NCBI RefSeq assembly: GCF_018401815.1
Contig: NZ_JAGYKG010000004.1
Span: forward strand, 62,001-126,000
Reading direction: 5' to 3'
DNA length: 64,000 nt
Origin: Nonlabens sp.
Lineage (GTDB): Bacteria; Bacteroidota; Bacteroidia; Flavobacteriales; Flavobacteriaceae
This document shows positions 1 through 9,142 of the stretch, in pieces. The position numbers and the translations under genes are program-made. Within the stretch, counting starts at the first letter, position 1, and each line of letters opens with the position of its first letter. Below the pieces are notes generated by a model, which had not been told where the DNA came from, ran no database searches, and saw only the letters and a program-made list of their open reading frames with translations.

Positions 1-1381
1 AAATATTACGCGCAGAATCCATAGCATAAGTGCAAGCTTGTCGAACATTGATAATGTCTTTTTTTAAACGAGGGTTCTTCAGCTTGTTTGTTTTGTTCAT
101 TTCTAGAACATTGTTGATTAAGGAAAGTAAATAGTCAGCGCTATACTTTAAGGACCTTATATTATCAGAATTGACCGCTTCGGTTTCATTACTAACCATG
201 AGATTAGAAATCCCTATGATTCCATACATCGGGGTTCGTAGTTCATGACTAATTCTAGAGAATAAAGCATCTTTAGACATTCTTAATTGATCACTCTTTT
301 CTTTAGCAGAAGCTAATAAATAATTGTTGTTTTTTAAATCTATCAAGAGTTTGTTGCGTTTGCGTTGATTTCTAAAGAGAAAAAGGCTAAGAATACTTAA
401 AAACACTAATGCTACGCTACTTGATATTAAAATGGTATTTCTTGTGGCTCGTTCCTTGGCTATTTCATTTTCATATTGTGTATTTATAAGCTCCTGCTTC
501 ATTTGCTCTACATTAAATTTAGCTACTGCATTTTCTGCAGCGGCTATTTTATCGAGTTTATATTTTTCTTCATTCAGATCATTGTATCGCTTTAATAGTT
601 CATTTGCTTTTTGATAGTTTCCTTTTTTTTCTTCAATTAGAGCGTAGTATTCATAGATTTCAAGTAAGATTTCTTTAAAATCAGATTCTTTGGCATAAAC
701 AATTCCTTCATCAAAATCTTCTGTAGCTTTTTTATAATCCCCTAAAGCATATGAAAGTTTTCCTGAAAGAGATTTTTGACTTGCTTTATAAGCAGTCGCT
801 AAGTCACTCACATAGGTATTGGAATTTGAAATAAAAACGGATGCCTGATTTGGCAAATTGAGCTCTAAATATGATTCTCCTACGTTATAATTTAACAGGA
901 ATAAATATATGGGTTGATTGAATTCTTGAGCTAGAGGTAATACTTTAGTATAACTTTTAATTGCTTTCTTATATTGTTTACTGATCGCATAAACATTACC
1001 CAAGTCTATGGATGCAATTATAATTTTCTCTAAATCGTTAGCCTTTTGAGCTTTTAAAAGAGATTTTTCAAAAATTTTCTGAGATGCTATAGTGTCGCCT
1101 CGATGTAATAAGGAATTACCGATTAAGCTCGATGCGGCAATCTCATTTCTTGAAGAACCAATTTTTTCAGATAATTGGAGAAGTAAATTACCTTTTTCAA
1201 TAGCATTTTTATAATCTTTATTATAATAATGATTTCGTACTACCTTAAGTAAACTGTCTAATCCCTGCTCTGATGCAGTCGTGTAGGGTGTATTCAAAAG
1301 AGAAACGTTTTGTGCCGGGAATAAATAAATATTGCAACAAATAAATAGAAAAGCAATACAGCTGGGTAGTTTTGTTTTCAT
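1..1381 (-). CDS. TPR-containing sensor histidine kinase, C-terminus beyond left edge
   Basis: The minus-strand frame opens with ATG at 1381 and stays open to the window edge, giving about 460 residues without a stop. It begins with a signal-like hydrophobic stretch (residues 1-23), then a helical region of tetratricopeptide type (about 35-290), a coiled-coil segment, one membrane span (about 318-340), a second coiled coil, and a histidine kinase dimerisation domain with the phospho-acceptor motif SHELRTP (His near residue 379). The HATPase domain must lie outside the window. This architecture, periplasmic TPRs plus one TM plus HisKA, is common in Bacteroidota two-component sensors. The signal sensed and the partner regulator cannot be told from here. 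The kinase identity is clear from the H-box; the gene is cut by the window, not broken. Confidence 0.9.
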   Translation of the reverse strand, partial: MKTKLPSCIAFLFICCNIYLFPAQNVSLLNTPYTTASEQGLDSLLKVVRNHYYNKDYKNAIEKGNLLLQLSEKIGSSRNEIAASSLIGNSLLHRGDTIASQKIFEKSLLKAQKANDLEKIIIASIDLGNVYAISKQYKKAIKSYTKVLPLAQEFNQPIYLFLLNYNVGESYLELNLPNQASVFISNSNTYVSDLATAYKASQKSLSGKLSYALGDYKKATEDFDEGIVYAKESDFKEILLEIYEYYALIEEKKGNYQKANELLKRYNDLNEEKYKLDKIAAAENAVAKFNVEQMKQELINTQYENEIAKERATRNTILISSSVALVFLSILSLFLFRNQRKRNKLLIDLKNNNYLLASAKEKSDQLRMSKDALFSRISHELRTPMYGIIGISNLMVSNETEAVNSDNIRSLKYSADYLLSLINNVLEMNKTNKLKNPRLKKDIINVRQACTYAMDSARNI

Positions 1382-1500
1382 TTATAAGTATTAAACTAGT
1401 TATTCAAGTGGATACTATTACCCCTCTTTTTAAAGTTACGTTAAATTTTAAATAAAACAGCTATCTTGTTAATTATCAGGTGTTAATTCGCTTTTTTACA

Positions 1501-1533
1501 CAAAAAAAGTCCTTTATCTATCGATAAAAGACT
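1501..1533 (-). terminator. Rho-independent terminator after the RhlE-type helicase
   Basis: On the minus strand an 11-bp stem (arms 1508-1518 and 1523-1533, one mismatch, 4-nt loop) is followed by a run of seven T. It sits 50 nt past the stop of the helicase gene, as expected for its transcript end. Confidence 0.75.
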
Positions 1534-1582
1534 CTTAATTGTAACCAAGTTACTTAGGATGCGATGTACTAACTAATGCTGT

Positions 1583-2869
1583 CTACCTACTTCGATTTCT
1601 ACTCGTGTTGTGATTTCCTCCACCACTTCTGGAAGAACTGTTACCACCTCCACTTTTAGGCTTGTTATTCGTTCCTTGAGAACGACCGCGGCCACCACTT
1701 TGTTTTTTCAAACTAGGTTCTGCAGCATCTTCCATTTTAAATTCAAAATCGTGCACTTCCACAACAGGAATGCTTGTTCTGATCAACTTCTCGATGTCTT
1801 TTAAGAAAGGGCGTTCTTCTAACATACAAAAGGAAATGGCAAGACCACTTGCTCCAGCTCTACCAGTTCTCCCTATTCTATGAACATAAGACTCTGGTAC
1901 ATTAGGTAAATCGTAATTCACAACATAGCTCAACTCGTCGATGTCGATACCTCGAGCAGCAATATCTGTCGCAATAAGTGCATGAAGATCTCCGTCTTTA
2001 AATTGTTGTAAGGCTTTTTGTCTTGCCGCTTGAGATTTATTACCATGTATAGCGGCACTCTTAATACCTGCTTTATCTAGATCTTTAACGATTTTATTAG
2101 CACCGTGTTTGGTTCTTGAAAAAACTAAGGTTGCATCGTTCAATTCATTATCTAATAAATCGATCAAGAGCTTGGTCTTGTTCATTTTATTAACATGGTA
2201 AATACGTTGTTCTACTTTTTCAGCAGTTGTCTTTTCGGGCTCTATAGTTACTCTAGCTGGATTTCCTAAAATCTCGTTAGAGAGTTTTACAATGGCGCTA
2301 GGCATGGTTGCACTAAAAAATAGCGACTGTCTTTTTTGAGGCAAAAGCTTTAACAACTTCTTGATATCGTGGATAAATCCCATGTCCAGCATCTGATCTG
2401 CCTCATCCAGCACAAAATGCTCGACATGATCTAGAGAGATGTAACGTTGGTTGATCAAATCCAGTAATCTTCCAGGAGTAGCTACTAATACATCAATTCC
2501 TTGATGCAACGCATATACTTGAGAAGTTTGCTTCACTCCACCAAAAATGACCGTATTTTTAATATCGGTATATTTTGTGTAAGCTGAAAAATTCTCGCCT
2601 ATTTGAATAGCCAGTTCTCTGGTAGGAGTAACTACTAATGTTTTGATACGCCTTTTTCCTTTTGGCGGCTGTCGGTTGTATAAATCTTGAACGATGGGAA
2701 TGGAAAACGCGGCAGTTTTACCGGTTCCAGTCTGTGCACAGCCTAATAAATCTTTTCCTTCTAATAATACTGGAATGGCTTGTGCTTGGATTGGTGTAGG
2801 ACGTTCATATCCTTGGTCTTGCAAAGCTCGCAAGATGGGTTCTACTAACCCTAATTCTTTAAATGTCAT
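1583..2869 (-). CDS. rhlE: DEAD-box RNA helicase, RhlE type
   Basis: ATP-dependent RNA helicase of 428 residues. Visible motifs in order: Q motif around [11 protein letters not shown] (23-33), Walker A AQTGTGKT (45-52), PTREL (82-86), TPGR (131-134), DEAD (155-158), SAT (186-188), and in the second RecA domain ARGIDI and HRIGRTGR. From about residue 390 it has a basic Gly/Ser/Asn/Arg-rich tail, typical of RhlE-like proteins that help ribosome assembly and cold adaptation by binding RNA. A second, tail-less DEAD-box gene lies at the other end of the window. The gene has its own promoter directly upstream and a terminator downstream, so it is probably monocistronic. The exact orthology (RhlE versus a cold-shock helicase of the CsdA group) is inferred. 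Confidence 0.93.
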   Translation of the reverse strand: MTFKELGLVEPILRALQDQGYERPTPIQAQAIPVLLEGKDLLGCAQTGTGKTAAFSIPIVQDLYNRQPPKGKRRIKTLVVTPTRELAIQIGENFSAYTKYTDIKNTVIFGGVKQTSQVYALHQGIDVLVATPGRLLDLINQRYISLDHVEHFVLDEADQMLDMGFIHDIKKLLKLLPQKRQSLFFSATMPSAIVKLSNEILGNPARVTIEPEKTTAEKVEQRIYHVNKMNKTKLLIDLLDNELNDATLVFSRTKHGANKIVKDLDKAGIKSAAIHGNKSQAARQKALQQFKDGDLHALIATDIAARGIDIDELSYVVNYDLPNVPESYVHRIGRTGRAGASGLAISFCMLEERPFLKDIEKLIRTSIPVVEVHDFEFKMEDAAEPSLKKQSGGRGRSQGTNNKPKSGGGNSSSRSGGGNHNTSRNRSR

Positions 2870-2885
2870 GTATTCAATTAAGCTG

Positions 2886-2920
2886 CAAAGGTAAGCTATT
2901 ACCAGTGTTTAAGTGTACAA
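2886..2920 (-). promoter_or_regulatory. Bacteroidota-type promoter of the RhlE helicase
   Basis: On the minus strand TACCTTTG (2893-2886) matches the -7 consensus TAnnTTTG, with TTG at 2920-2918 24 nt upstream, one base more than the usual 17-23. The start codon lies 16 nt downstream, so the leader would be very short. Confidence 0.55.
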
Positions 2921-2974
2921 GTATATTTTTCTTAATCATTTATTGTTTTAGATCCTATAGGGGGATGTTTGTCT

Positions 2975-2990
2975 CGCTTTCGCGAAAGCG
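2975..2990. repeat. Palindromic repeat CGCTTTCGCGAAAGCG, intergenic copy 1
   Basis: Exact 16-bp self-complementary copy of the repeat found throughout the window (core GCTTTCGCGAAAGC at 2976-2989). It lies between the divergent rhlE and thrS genes, about 105 bp upstream of rhlE. Confidence 0.95.
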
Positions 2991-3438
2991 GAATGACCAC
3001 AATTAAATGCTACTTATTTAAATCAGGGTGCTGGTCACTTGAACTTTAAAAAGCAACACTTTTTCTAGACGTGGTGGGCTTTCTTTTTATTTAAAAAATA
3101 AACGAAAGACCTTGTATATCTTCAAATGCAAGGTCTGGGGAACGAAAAAACCGTACCGTTATAGTCTACAAAACTAACCTTATCCAGTTCTAAATAAGGG
3201 TTCTACATCTTGATTACTATTTAAAAGCCAATAGGTAAAAAAGAAAAGTAGAAGAGTAGTCCATTAAAAAGGAACAAGTGCAAGGCTTTGCATTTCTTTT
3301 AAGGTGTAAGCTTAATTAATGGAAGTGCCTTTGTTGGATCAAGGACAAAAACCAACTAAAAATCGTCAAAAACTGTTGTGTTAATTAATGGTGATTTTGC
3401 ATAAAGGTTTTACCTTTACCGGTTCATATGTTGTAGTT
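2991..3438 (+). other. Long thrS upstream region with one hairpin
   Basis: No coding frame of quality is seen in these 448 bases. A hairpin with a 10-bp stem (one G-U pair) has arms at 3107-3116 and 3127-3136 and a 10-nt loop. It is not followed by a T run. I see no T-box motif. It may be part of a thrS leader, but no promoter with both elements was found to prove that. Confidence 0.35.
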
Positions 3439-5385
3439 ATGATTAAAATCACTTTGCCAGACGGCAGTATTAAAGAAATGGAAAGCGGTACCACTCCTAT
3501 GGATATCGCAATGAGCATATCACACGGACTTGCTCGTAATGTAATCAGCGCTAGCTTTAATGGTATAAAAGTAGAAACCAAAACACCTCTAAAAGAAGAT
3601 GGTAGCTTGGTTCTTTTTACGTTTAGTAATCCTGAAGGGAAAGAGGCTTTCTGGCATTCTACCTCTCATATTATGGCACAGGCGATTGAAGAATTATTTC
3701 CTGGAGTAAGCCTAACTATTGGACCAGCTATTGATAATGGGTTTTATTACGATATTGACTTTAAAGAACATGCTATTTCAGAGTCTGAAATCCCTAGGAT
3801 AGAAGCTCGTATGTTAGAAATAGCGCGTGGTAAACACGAGTTTACCATGCGCAGTGTGTCTAAAGCTGATGCGATACAATTCTATAAAGATCAAAACAAT
3901 CCATTTAAAGTAGAGTTGATAGAAAATCTTTCGGATGGTGAGATCACTTTTTGTGATCACGATACGTTTACAGATTTATGCCGTGGTGGTCATGTTCCTA
4001 ATACAGGGATTATCAAGGCGGTAAAAATAATGAGTATAGCTGGTGCTTACTGGCGTGGAGATGAGAAAAACCCGCAGCTTACTCGCTTGTATGGGACCTC
4101 GTTCCCTAAACAAAAGGACTTAAAAGATTACCTGGAATTACTAGAAGAAGCAAAAAAACGGGACCATAGAAAATTAGGTAAAGAATTACAATTGTTTACT
4201 TTTTCTCAACGAGTAGGTCAAGGGCTTCCTTTATGGTTACCCAAGGGTGCGGCTTTGCGCGAGCGACTAGAAAACTTCTTAAAAGCTGCCCAGAAGAAAG
4301 CAGGTTATGAAATGGTAGTGACTCCTCATATAGGATCTAAGGAATTGTATGTTACTTCGGGTCATTATGAAAAGTATGGAGCAGATTCTTTTCAGCCTAT
4401 AAAAACACCTAACGATGATGAGGAGTTTTTATTAAAGCCTATGAACTGTCCACATCACTGTGAAATTTATAAAAGCATACAGTGGTCGTATAGAGATTTA
4501 CCGAAGCGTTTTGCAGAATTCGGTACGGTGTATAGATATGAACAAAGTGGTGAGCTGCACGGATTGACTCGTGTACGTGGTTTTACACAGGATGATGCGC
4601 ACATATTCTGTATGCCAGAACAACTAGATAAAGAATTTAAAGCAGTTATAGACCTAGTGATGTATGTTTTTGGTTCGTTAGGTTTTGAAAACTTTACTGC
4701 ACAGGTAAGCATACGAGATCCTAAAAAGCCAGAAAAATATATAGGAAATACCAAGAATTGGGAAATTGCAGAACACGCAATTATCAGTGCTGCAAAAGAT
4801 AAAGGCCTTAATTATGTGATTGAAGAAGGTGAAGCTGCCTTTTATGGTCCCAAATTAGACTTTATGGTCAAGGATGCCTTAGGTCGAAGCTGGCAATTGG
4901 GTACTATACAGGTAGATTACAATTTACCAGAACGTTTTGATTTATGGTATAAAGGTGCAGATAATGAGTCACATAGACCGGTAATGATACATCGTGCGCC
5001 TTTTGGCAGTATGGAGCGTTTTATAGCTATTTTATTAGAGCATACTGGCGGAAATTTCCCGCTATGGTTGATGCCTGAGCAGTGCGCGATCTTGTCTTTA
5101 AGTGAGAAATACGAAAATTATGCTAAACAGGTAGCAAATTTGTTAGAAATTAACGAAATTCGCACCACAGTTGATAATCGTGCCGAAACCATGGGTAAAA
5201 AAATTCGTGAGGCAGAGATGAACAAATTGCCATATATGCTTATCGTAGGAGAGCAGGAAGAAAAAGAGGGCACGATTTCTGTAAGAAAACACGGTGGAGA
5301 GGATTTAGGAAGTATGAGTGTTGCAGTATTTGCAGAGCTGGTACAAAAGAAAATCTCTGAAACCATAAAAACATTTGAAGTTTAA
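3439..5385 (+). CDS. thrS: Threonine--tRNA ligase
   Basis: Charges tRNA-Thr with threonine in the cytoplasm. The protein has 648 residues, normal for bacterial ThrS. The order is TGS domain (from MIKITLPDGS), the editing domain (about 60-220), the class II catalytic core with zinc ligands in NCPHHC, DDAHIF and MIHRAPFG, and the anticodon-binding domain at the C-terminus. The frame opens earlier, at 3388, but the family begins at MIKITLPDG, so the ATG at 3439 is chosen. It heads the conserved order thrS-infC-rpmI-rplT; only 16 nt separate its stop from the proposed infC start, which points to co-transcription of these two. Confidence 0.97.
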   Translation: MIKITLPDGSIKEMESGTTPMDIAMSISHGLARNVISASFNGIKVETKTPLKEDGSLVLFTFSNPEGKEAFWHSTSHIMAQAIEELFPGVSLTIGPAIDNGFYYDIDFKEHAISESEIPRIEARMLEIARGKHEFTMRSVSKADAIQFYKDQNNPFKVELIENLSDGEITFCDHDTFTDLCRGGHVPNTGIIKAVKIMSIAGAYWRGDEKNPQLTRLYGTSFPKQKDLKDYLELLEEAKKRDHRKLGKELQLFTFSQRVGQGLPLWLPKGAALRERLENFLKAAQKKAGYEMVVTPHIGSKELYVTSGHYEKYGADSFQPIKTPNDDEEFLLKPMNCPHHCEIYKSIQWSYRDLPKRFAEFGTVYRYEQSGELHGLTRVRGFTQDDAHIFCMPEQLDKEFKAVIDLVMYVFGSLGFENFTAQVSIRDPKKPEKYIGNTKNWEIAEHAIISAAKDKGLNYVIEEGEAAFYGPKLDFMVKDALGRSWQLGTIQVDYNLPERFDLWYKGADNESHRPVMIHRAPFGSMERFIAILLEHTGGNFPLWLMPEQCAILSLSEKYENYAKQVANLLEINEIRTTVDNRAETMGKKIREAEMNKLPYMLIVGEQEEKEGTISVRKHGGEDLGSMSVAVFAELVQKKISETIKTFEV

Positions 5386-5401
5386 TTAAAATTATACAGT
5401 C

Positions 5402-5953
5402 ATAGCAATACGTAGACGCAGAAGCCGTGGTCCGGCTCGAATTATCAAAGAAGACAAGCATGCAATCAATGAAAAGATACGTGCCAGACAAGTACGCCTA
5501 GTAGGCGACGGAGAACCACGTGTTATGGATACTCGTGATGCTCTTAAAGAAGCACAAGAGAAAGAACTCGACCTGGTTGAGATTTCTCCTAATGCTGACC
5601 CACCAGTAGCCAAAATCATAGACTATAAGAAATTTGTTTATGAGCAAAAAAAGCGAGAAAAAGTAATCAAGCAAAATGCTAGTAAGGTCGTTATTAAGGA
5701 AATCCGTTTTGGACCTAATACCGACGATCACGATTATGAATTTAAAAGAAAACACGGTGAGAAGTTCCTTAAAGAAGGATCTAAGTTAAAAGCCTATGTA
5801 TTTTTTAAAGGTCGTTCTATAATTTATAAGGATCAAGGAGAAATCTTATTGTTGAGATTAGCTCAAGATTTGGAGGAGTTGGGTAAAGTAGAACAAATGC
5901 CTAAAATGGAAGGCAAGCGTATGAATATGTTTATCGCACCTAAGAAAAAGTAA
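5402..5953 (+). CDS. infC: Translation initiation factor IF-3 with an AUA start codon
   Basis: IF-3 binds the 30S subunit, keeps it apart from 50S and checks the start codon. The first in-frame ATG (5525) would remove about 40 conserved N-terminal residues. Upstream, the frame is closed by TAA at 5387-5389, and between it and 5525 there is no ATG, GTG or TTG. ATA at 5402 is followed by codons for AIRRRR, which aligns with the MAIRxRR start of Bacteroidota IF-3, giving 183 residues, the family length. The N-domain carries INEKIRA and [15 protein letters not shown]; the C-domain carries [13 protein letters not shown]. Rare start codons in infC are known (AUU in E. coli) and allow IF-3 to repress its own translation; the same logic probably applies here. 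A terminator follows the gene. Confidence 0.9.
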   Translation: MAIRRRRSRGPARIIKEDKHAINEKIRARQVRLVGDGEPRVMDTRDALKEAQEKELDLVEISPNADPPVAKIIDYKKFVYEQKKREKVIKQNASKVVIKEIRFGPNTDDHDYEFKRKHGEKFLKEGSKLKAYVFFKGRSIIYKDQGEILLLRLAQDLEELGKVEQMPKMEGKRMNMFIAPKKK

Positions 5954-6035
5954 GTTATTTGCTCCATCAAAGGAGTTCATTGGTAGCGATTTTAAGCTTA
6001 CCAACTACTACTACTACTTAAAGCATCATTAATTA

Positions 6036-6066
6036 AGACTGCCCTGTCAAATAGGCAGTCTTTTTG
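6036..6066 (+). terminator. Terminator between infC and rpmI
   Basis: Perfect 8-bp stem AGACTGCC/GGCAGTCT (6036-6043, 6054-6061) with a 10-nt loop and a T run. It separates thrS-infC from the ribosomal protein genes, although the gene order is the classic one. Confidence 0.8.
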
Positions 6067-6231
6067 ATTTAAAAAATAGGTGTATTTTTTTACATAGCAC
6101 TACTGATCATGTAAATAAGATTTTTAAAATTGACAAAGTCCCTCAAGGCGCCAAAAGTCTAATACAGCAAAGCGGTTTTAACTTTTATTATTTCAATACT
6201 AAGAAGTAATAAATCAGTAATAAATCAGTAA

Positions 6232-6267
6232 TTTGTCATATAATTTCCAAATAAAAACCTATTTTTG
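6232..6267 (+). promoter_or_regulatory. Promoter and long leader of rpmI-rplT
   Basis: TTTG at 6232-6235 and TATTTTTG at 6260-6267 match the Bacteroidota promoter, with a 24-nt spacer. Transcription would begin near 6272, leaving an untranslated leader of about 130 nt before rpmI. Such leaders in other phyla bind ribosomal protein L20; whether this one does is open. Confidence 0.6.
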
Positions 6268-6404
6268 CACTCCTTAATAAAAGACCTTCATTGACGTCCT
6301 TGTTGATTGTTTTAAAAGTCTATTGCTTATAGGCGTTATAACACATATATACAATGAGTTAGATTGGTTTTAAAAGGGATGCGAGAATTAAAAAAAAGGA
6401 AATT

Positions 6405-6602
6405 ATGCCTAAAATGAAAACAAAATCTAGTGCTAAAAAGCGTTTTAAGCTTACTGGTACTGGAAAGATCAAAAGAAAACACGCTTTTAAAAGTCATATC
6501 TTGACTAAGAAGAGTAAAAAACGTAAACTAGCTTTGACGCACGATACGGTTGTGCACAAAGCAGATGTACCTAATGTCATGTTACAATTACGTCTTAAGT
6601 AA
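6405..6602 (+). CDS. rpmI: 50S ribosomal protein L35
   Basis: Small, very basic ribosomal protein of 65 residues, normal for L35. The start [15 protein letters not shown] and the following [15 protein letters not shown] are typical of the family. It is followed 107 nt later by rplT, its usual partner, and preceded by its own promoter with a long leader. An A-rich stretch with AAGGAAATT stands directly in front of the start, one of the few places here where something like a ribosome binding site can be seen. Confidence 0.97.
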   Translation: MPKMKTKSSAKKRFKLTGTGKIKRKHAFKSHILTKKSKKRKLALTHDTVVHKADVPNVMLQLRLK

Positions 6603-6709
6603 GACCTCGTTGTAAACCTTGATGGTTTATTAATTCACAATATAACCCAATAGTAGTGCACAATAAAAGAATCTAGAAATGGATCGCCTGCTGTTAAAAA
6701 ATTAAAATT

Positions 6710-7054
6710 ATGCCTAGATCAGTAAATGCCGTAGCTCGTAGAGCTCGTAGAAAAAAAGTCCTCAAGCAGGCAAAAGGGTTCTTTGGACGTCGTAAAAACG
6801 TATGGACAGTAGCAAAGAACGCAGTAGAAAAAGCAATGTCTTATTCTTACCGCGATAGAAGAAACAAGAAAAGATCATTCCGTAGATTATGGATCACCCG
6901 TATTAATGCTGGCGCACGTTTACATGGTATGAGCTATTCTGTATTTATGGGAGCTGTAAAAAAGAACAACATCGAGTTAAATCGTAAGGTTCTTGCAGAT
7001 CTTGCCATGAATCACCCAGAAGCTTTTGAAGCAGTAGTAAAAAAAGTAAAATAA
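6710..7054 (+). CDS. rplT: 50S ribosomal protein L20
   Basis: Assembly-initiating 23S rRNA binding protein of 114 residues. The start [16 protein letters not shown], the stretch [14 protein letters not shown] and the central [16 protein letters not shown] are hallmarks of L20. In many bacteria L20 binds its own mRNA leader and represses rpmI and rplT; the long leader before rpmI would allow that here. A strong terminator follows 30 nt after the stop. Confidence 0.97.
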   Translation: MPRSVNAVARRARRKKVLKQAKGFFGRRKNVWTVAKNAVEKAMSYSYRDRRNKKRSFRRLWITRINAGARLHGMSYSVFMGAVKKNNIELNRKVLADLAMNHPEAFEAVVKKVK

Positions 7055-7084
7055 TTTAGGTTGAACAACCTCTCGCACTTAGAA

Positions 7085-7115
7085 AATCCTCATCAGTAAT
7101 GATGGGGATTTTTTT
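7085..7115 (+). terminator. Terminator after rplT
   Basis: Ten-pair stem AATCCTCATC/GATGGGGATT (one G-U pair; arms 7085-7094 and 7101-7110), 6-nt loop, followed by a run of T. Confidence 0.85.
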
Positions 7116-7184
7116 ATGTACCTTCCCCTTCACAATGTCTTGTGATGACAGTAAGGAGCTGTTATAGGAATATGGAAAAGTGTT

Positions 7185-7202
7185 CCGCTTTCGCGAAAGC
7201 GG
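7185..7202. repeat. Palindromic repeat CCGCTTTCGCGAAAGCGG, intergenic copy 2
   Basis: Full 18-bp form (core 7187-7200). It lies between the convergent ends of rplT and the next minus-strand gene, so here it cannot be a promoter element for either of them. Confidence 0.95.
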
Positions 7203-7233
7203 TATCAGTACAACTCCTTAACAAGTAAACAGC

Positions 7234-8232
7234 TTAATTGATGCTGTAAACACCGCTAATATTGAGGTTGATAAACTGCCCAGCACTCAATTGTGTGTTT
7301 AAATTCCATTTAGGAGTGAGTTGATAGGCGGCCCCTAAGTCCAGCTTAAAAGAATGTTTGGTCTCACTAAGGGTTGTAAGTACGTTGTTGAACAAATCAA
7401 AAAACAAGCTGCGTTCTCCGGTAAGGCTGTAATTCACCCAACTCGTATTGTAATTCAGTGCGCTAGAAAAAGTCCACTGTTTAAAATCTTTACTGGCCAC
7501 TAGACCAGCATTAATAGAATGAAAATCAATCAGGGATCCATCTACAATAGCTAAAGGTGCTCCACCGTCTGAAGGCTCTAGGTCTAGAGGCTCGTCATAA
7601 CCCAAATTAAGGTCTGTAAGGCTATAATTGGTATAAAAAGCAAGGTCAAAACCGCGTTGCTCGTTATAAAAGTATTGAGAAAGGTTGTGTTTCACTCCTA
7701 AGCCATAAACGGCATAGCTGGACCTTTCAATAGTGATTTGCGGTACAAAGCGCAAACTCACTTCTGTTTCTTTCCATAAACCTACTTGGCTTTGTATATA
7801 AGGAAAAGCAAAAAAGTCTGTATTTAATCCAGAAAAAGCTTGAAATTCATAAGTCTCTCCGTCGATCATAAAGTCAAAAAATACACGGCGCTGCCCACCT
7901 AAGGCAGTCGGTATGGAAGCTCGATCTCCATCTCTTATGTCCAAGTTGATAAAGTCTGATTCCCGCACACTAAAATTTTGTTTGCTCTTGGGAAAGGGAA
8001 GGCCGCTCATCCCAACAGCTACATTTACCTTAAATTTCTCTAAAGATTTGGCGGTATGAAACCAGCCAGCACCTGTTTGCATCACGCTAGCTTCGGCTGC
8101 GGGATCGTTGTAGTGATCGAGTATAAAGAGGATATCGGTGAGTACATCTTCTACATCATTAGTTTGCGCTATGGCATTTTGAACAACTGTAAAACATCCA
8201 ATAAAAATTACCAATAAGTAATGCTTTTTCAT
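7234..8232 (-). CDS. Exported protein, probably an outer-membrane beta-barrel (DUF6588-like)
   Basis: The mature part is rich in alternating hydrophobic strands and aromatic residues and ends in a short beta-strand, as in outer-membrane barrels; it resembles the flavobacterial DUF6588 family, which has no known function. A signal peptide MKKHYLLVIFIGCF...AIAQ is clear. The frame also has an ATG six codons earlier (8250), but that lies inside the predicted promoter, so 8232 is chosen, giving 332 residues. There are two Asp-rich segments in the middle. No catalytic motif is seen. It is convergent with rplT. Confidence 0.7.
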   Translation of the reverse strand: MKKHYLLVIFIGCFTVVQNAIAQTNDVEDVLTDILFILDHYNDPAAEASVMQTGAGWFHTAKSLEKFKVNVAVGMSGLPFPKSKQNFSVRESDFINLDIRDGDRASIPTALGGQRRVFFDFMIDGETYEFQAFSGLNTDFFAFPYIQSQVGLWKETEVSLRFVPQITIERSSYAVYGLGVKHNLSQYFYNEQRGFDLAFYTNYSLTDLNLGYDEPLDLEPSDGGAPLAIVDGSLIDFHSINAGLVASKDFKQWTFSSALNYNTSWVNYSLTGERSLFFDLFNNVLTTLSETKHSFKLDLGAAYQLTPKWNLNTQLSAGQFINLNISGVYSIN

Positions 8233-8247
8233 AAATGGGCTTGTTGT

Positions 8248-8281
8248 CAAATGTACAATTGTTAATCGATATAAAATCCAA
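8248..8281 (-). promoter_or_regulatory. Promoter of the beta-barrel gene
   Basis: On the minus strand TTG (8281-8279), 23 nt spacer, TACATTTG (8255-8248): a full match to TTG-N17-23-TAnnTTTG. The start codon at 8232 follows about 15 nt later. Confidence 0.65.
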
Positions 8282-8464
8282 GTGTTTTTTCTTCATTAAG
8301 CAGGTACACTATTAGTGTTATTGTTCTTTACAGTTTCTTAAAGAATGGGTTTAATTTTACCAACTACTGTAAATGTTGTTTTTGTCTAGTTATATTTTTT
8401 TACTAATACGAGTTGTTGGGGGATATCATGCAGGTATAGTTTATCTTGTCCTTATAAAAGGGGT

Positions 8465-9142
8465 ATGAATAAGAATAGTAAAAAGCAACTTATTAAGAAG
8501 CCCTGGCCTACTAAAGCGGCCATGGAGCAGATTTATGACAAGGGATTATGGGGAACGACTTCTGGTGCTGCTTATTATTCAGGAGAAGGTTCACATCATC
8601 CAGATATAGTAGTACCTTATATCAATGCAGTTACCTTATTTTTAAACTCGTTTGAAGATCCCATCTCCTTATGCGATCTGGGTTGTGGGGATTTTAATAT
8701 AGGTAAAGAATTAGTACCCTATACAAAGAGCTATACAGCTATAGATATAGCATCTAATGTGATCACGCAGAACAAAAAAAAGTTCCAAAAAGAAAATTTA
8801 AAATTCCTTTGCTTAGATATTGCTGTGGACCCCTTACCTGCAGCAGACTGTGCGTTACTAAGGCAGGTATTACAACACCTGTCTAATTCCGAAATTCAAA
8901 GTATCCTCGATCAATTAAGAGTTTATAAATATGTGATACTAACAGAGCACCTGCCTGAAGCTGATTTTGTGCCTAATAAGGATATCATCTCAGGTCAAGG
9001 CATCAGACTTAAAAAGCAAAGTGGATTAAACGTCTTAGTAGCACCATTTCATTTTAGTGTAAAAGAAGCGAAGCAATTACTTTTTACTAGATTAGATAAA
9101 GGGAAAGGGGTTCTAGTAACCACCTTATATAAAGTTTATTGA
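8465..9142 (+). CDS. Class I SAM-dependent methyltransferase, substrate unknown
   Basis: A 225-residue protein with the SAM-binding motif I LCDLGCGDFNIGKEL (about 68-82), an acidic residue at the end of the next strand (YTAIDIA), and motif IV-like DCALLRQVLQHLSN (about 140-153). The pattern is that of small-molecule methyltransferases of the Methyltransf_25/31 type. The N-terminal KKPWPTKAAMEQIYDKGLWG also occurs in class I enzymes of unknown substrate. It overlaps the 3' end of the next, convergent gene by 7 nt. The substrate cannot be inferred from neighbours. Confidence 0.8.
   Translation: MNKNSKKQLIKKPWPTKAAMEQIYDKGLWGTTSGAAYYSGEGSHHPDIVVPYINAVTLFLNSFEDPISLCDLGCGDFNIGKELVPYTKSYTAIDIASNVITQNKKKFQKENLKFLCLDIAVDPLPAADCALLRQVLQHLSNSEIQSILDQLRVYKYVILTEHLPEADFVPNKDIISGQGIRLKKQSGLNVLVAPFHFSVKEAKQLLFTRLDKGKGVLVTTLYKVY

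Noticed and set aside
3100..3440. T-box riboswitch before thrS
   Set aside because: A hairpin is present but the conserved T-box core and a following terminator are not seen, and T-boxes are not expected in this phylum.
8233..8250. ATG at 8250 for the beta-barrel gene
   Set aside because: It overlaps the predicted -7 element and would put six polar residues in front of a perfect signal peptide.
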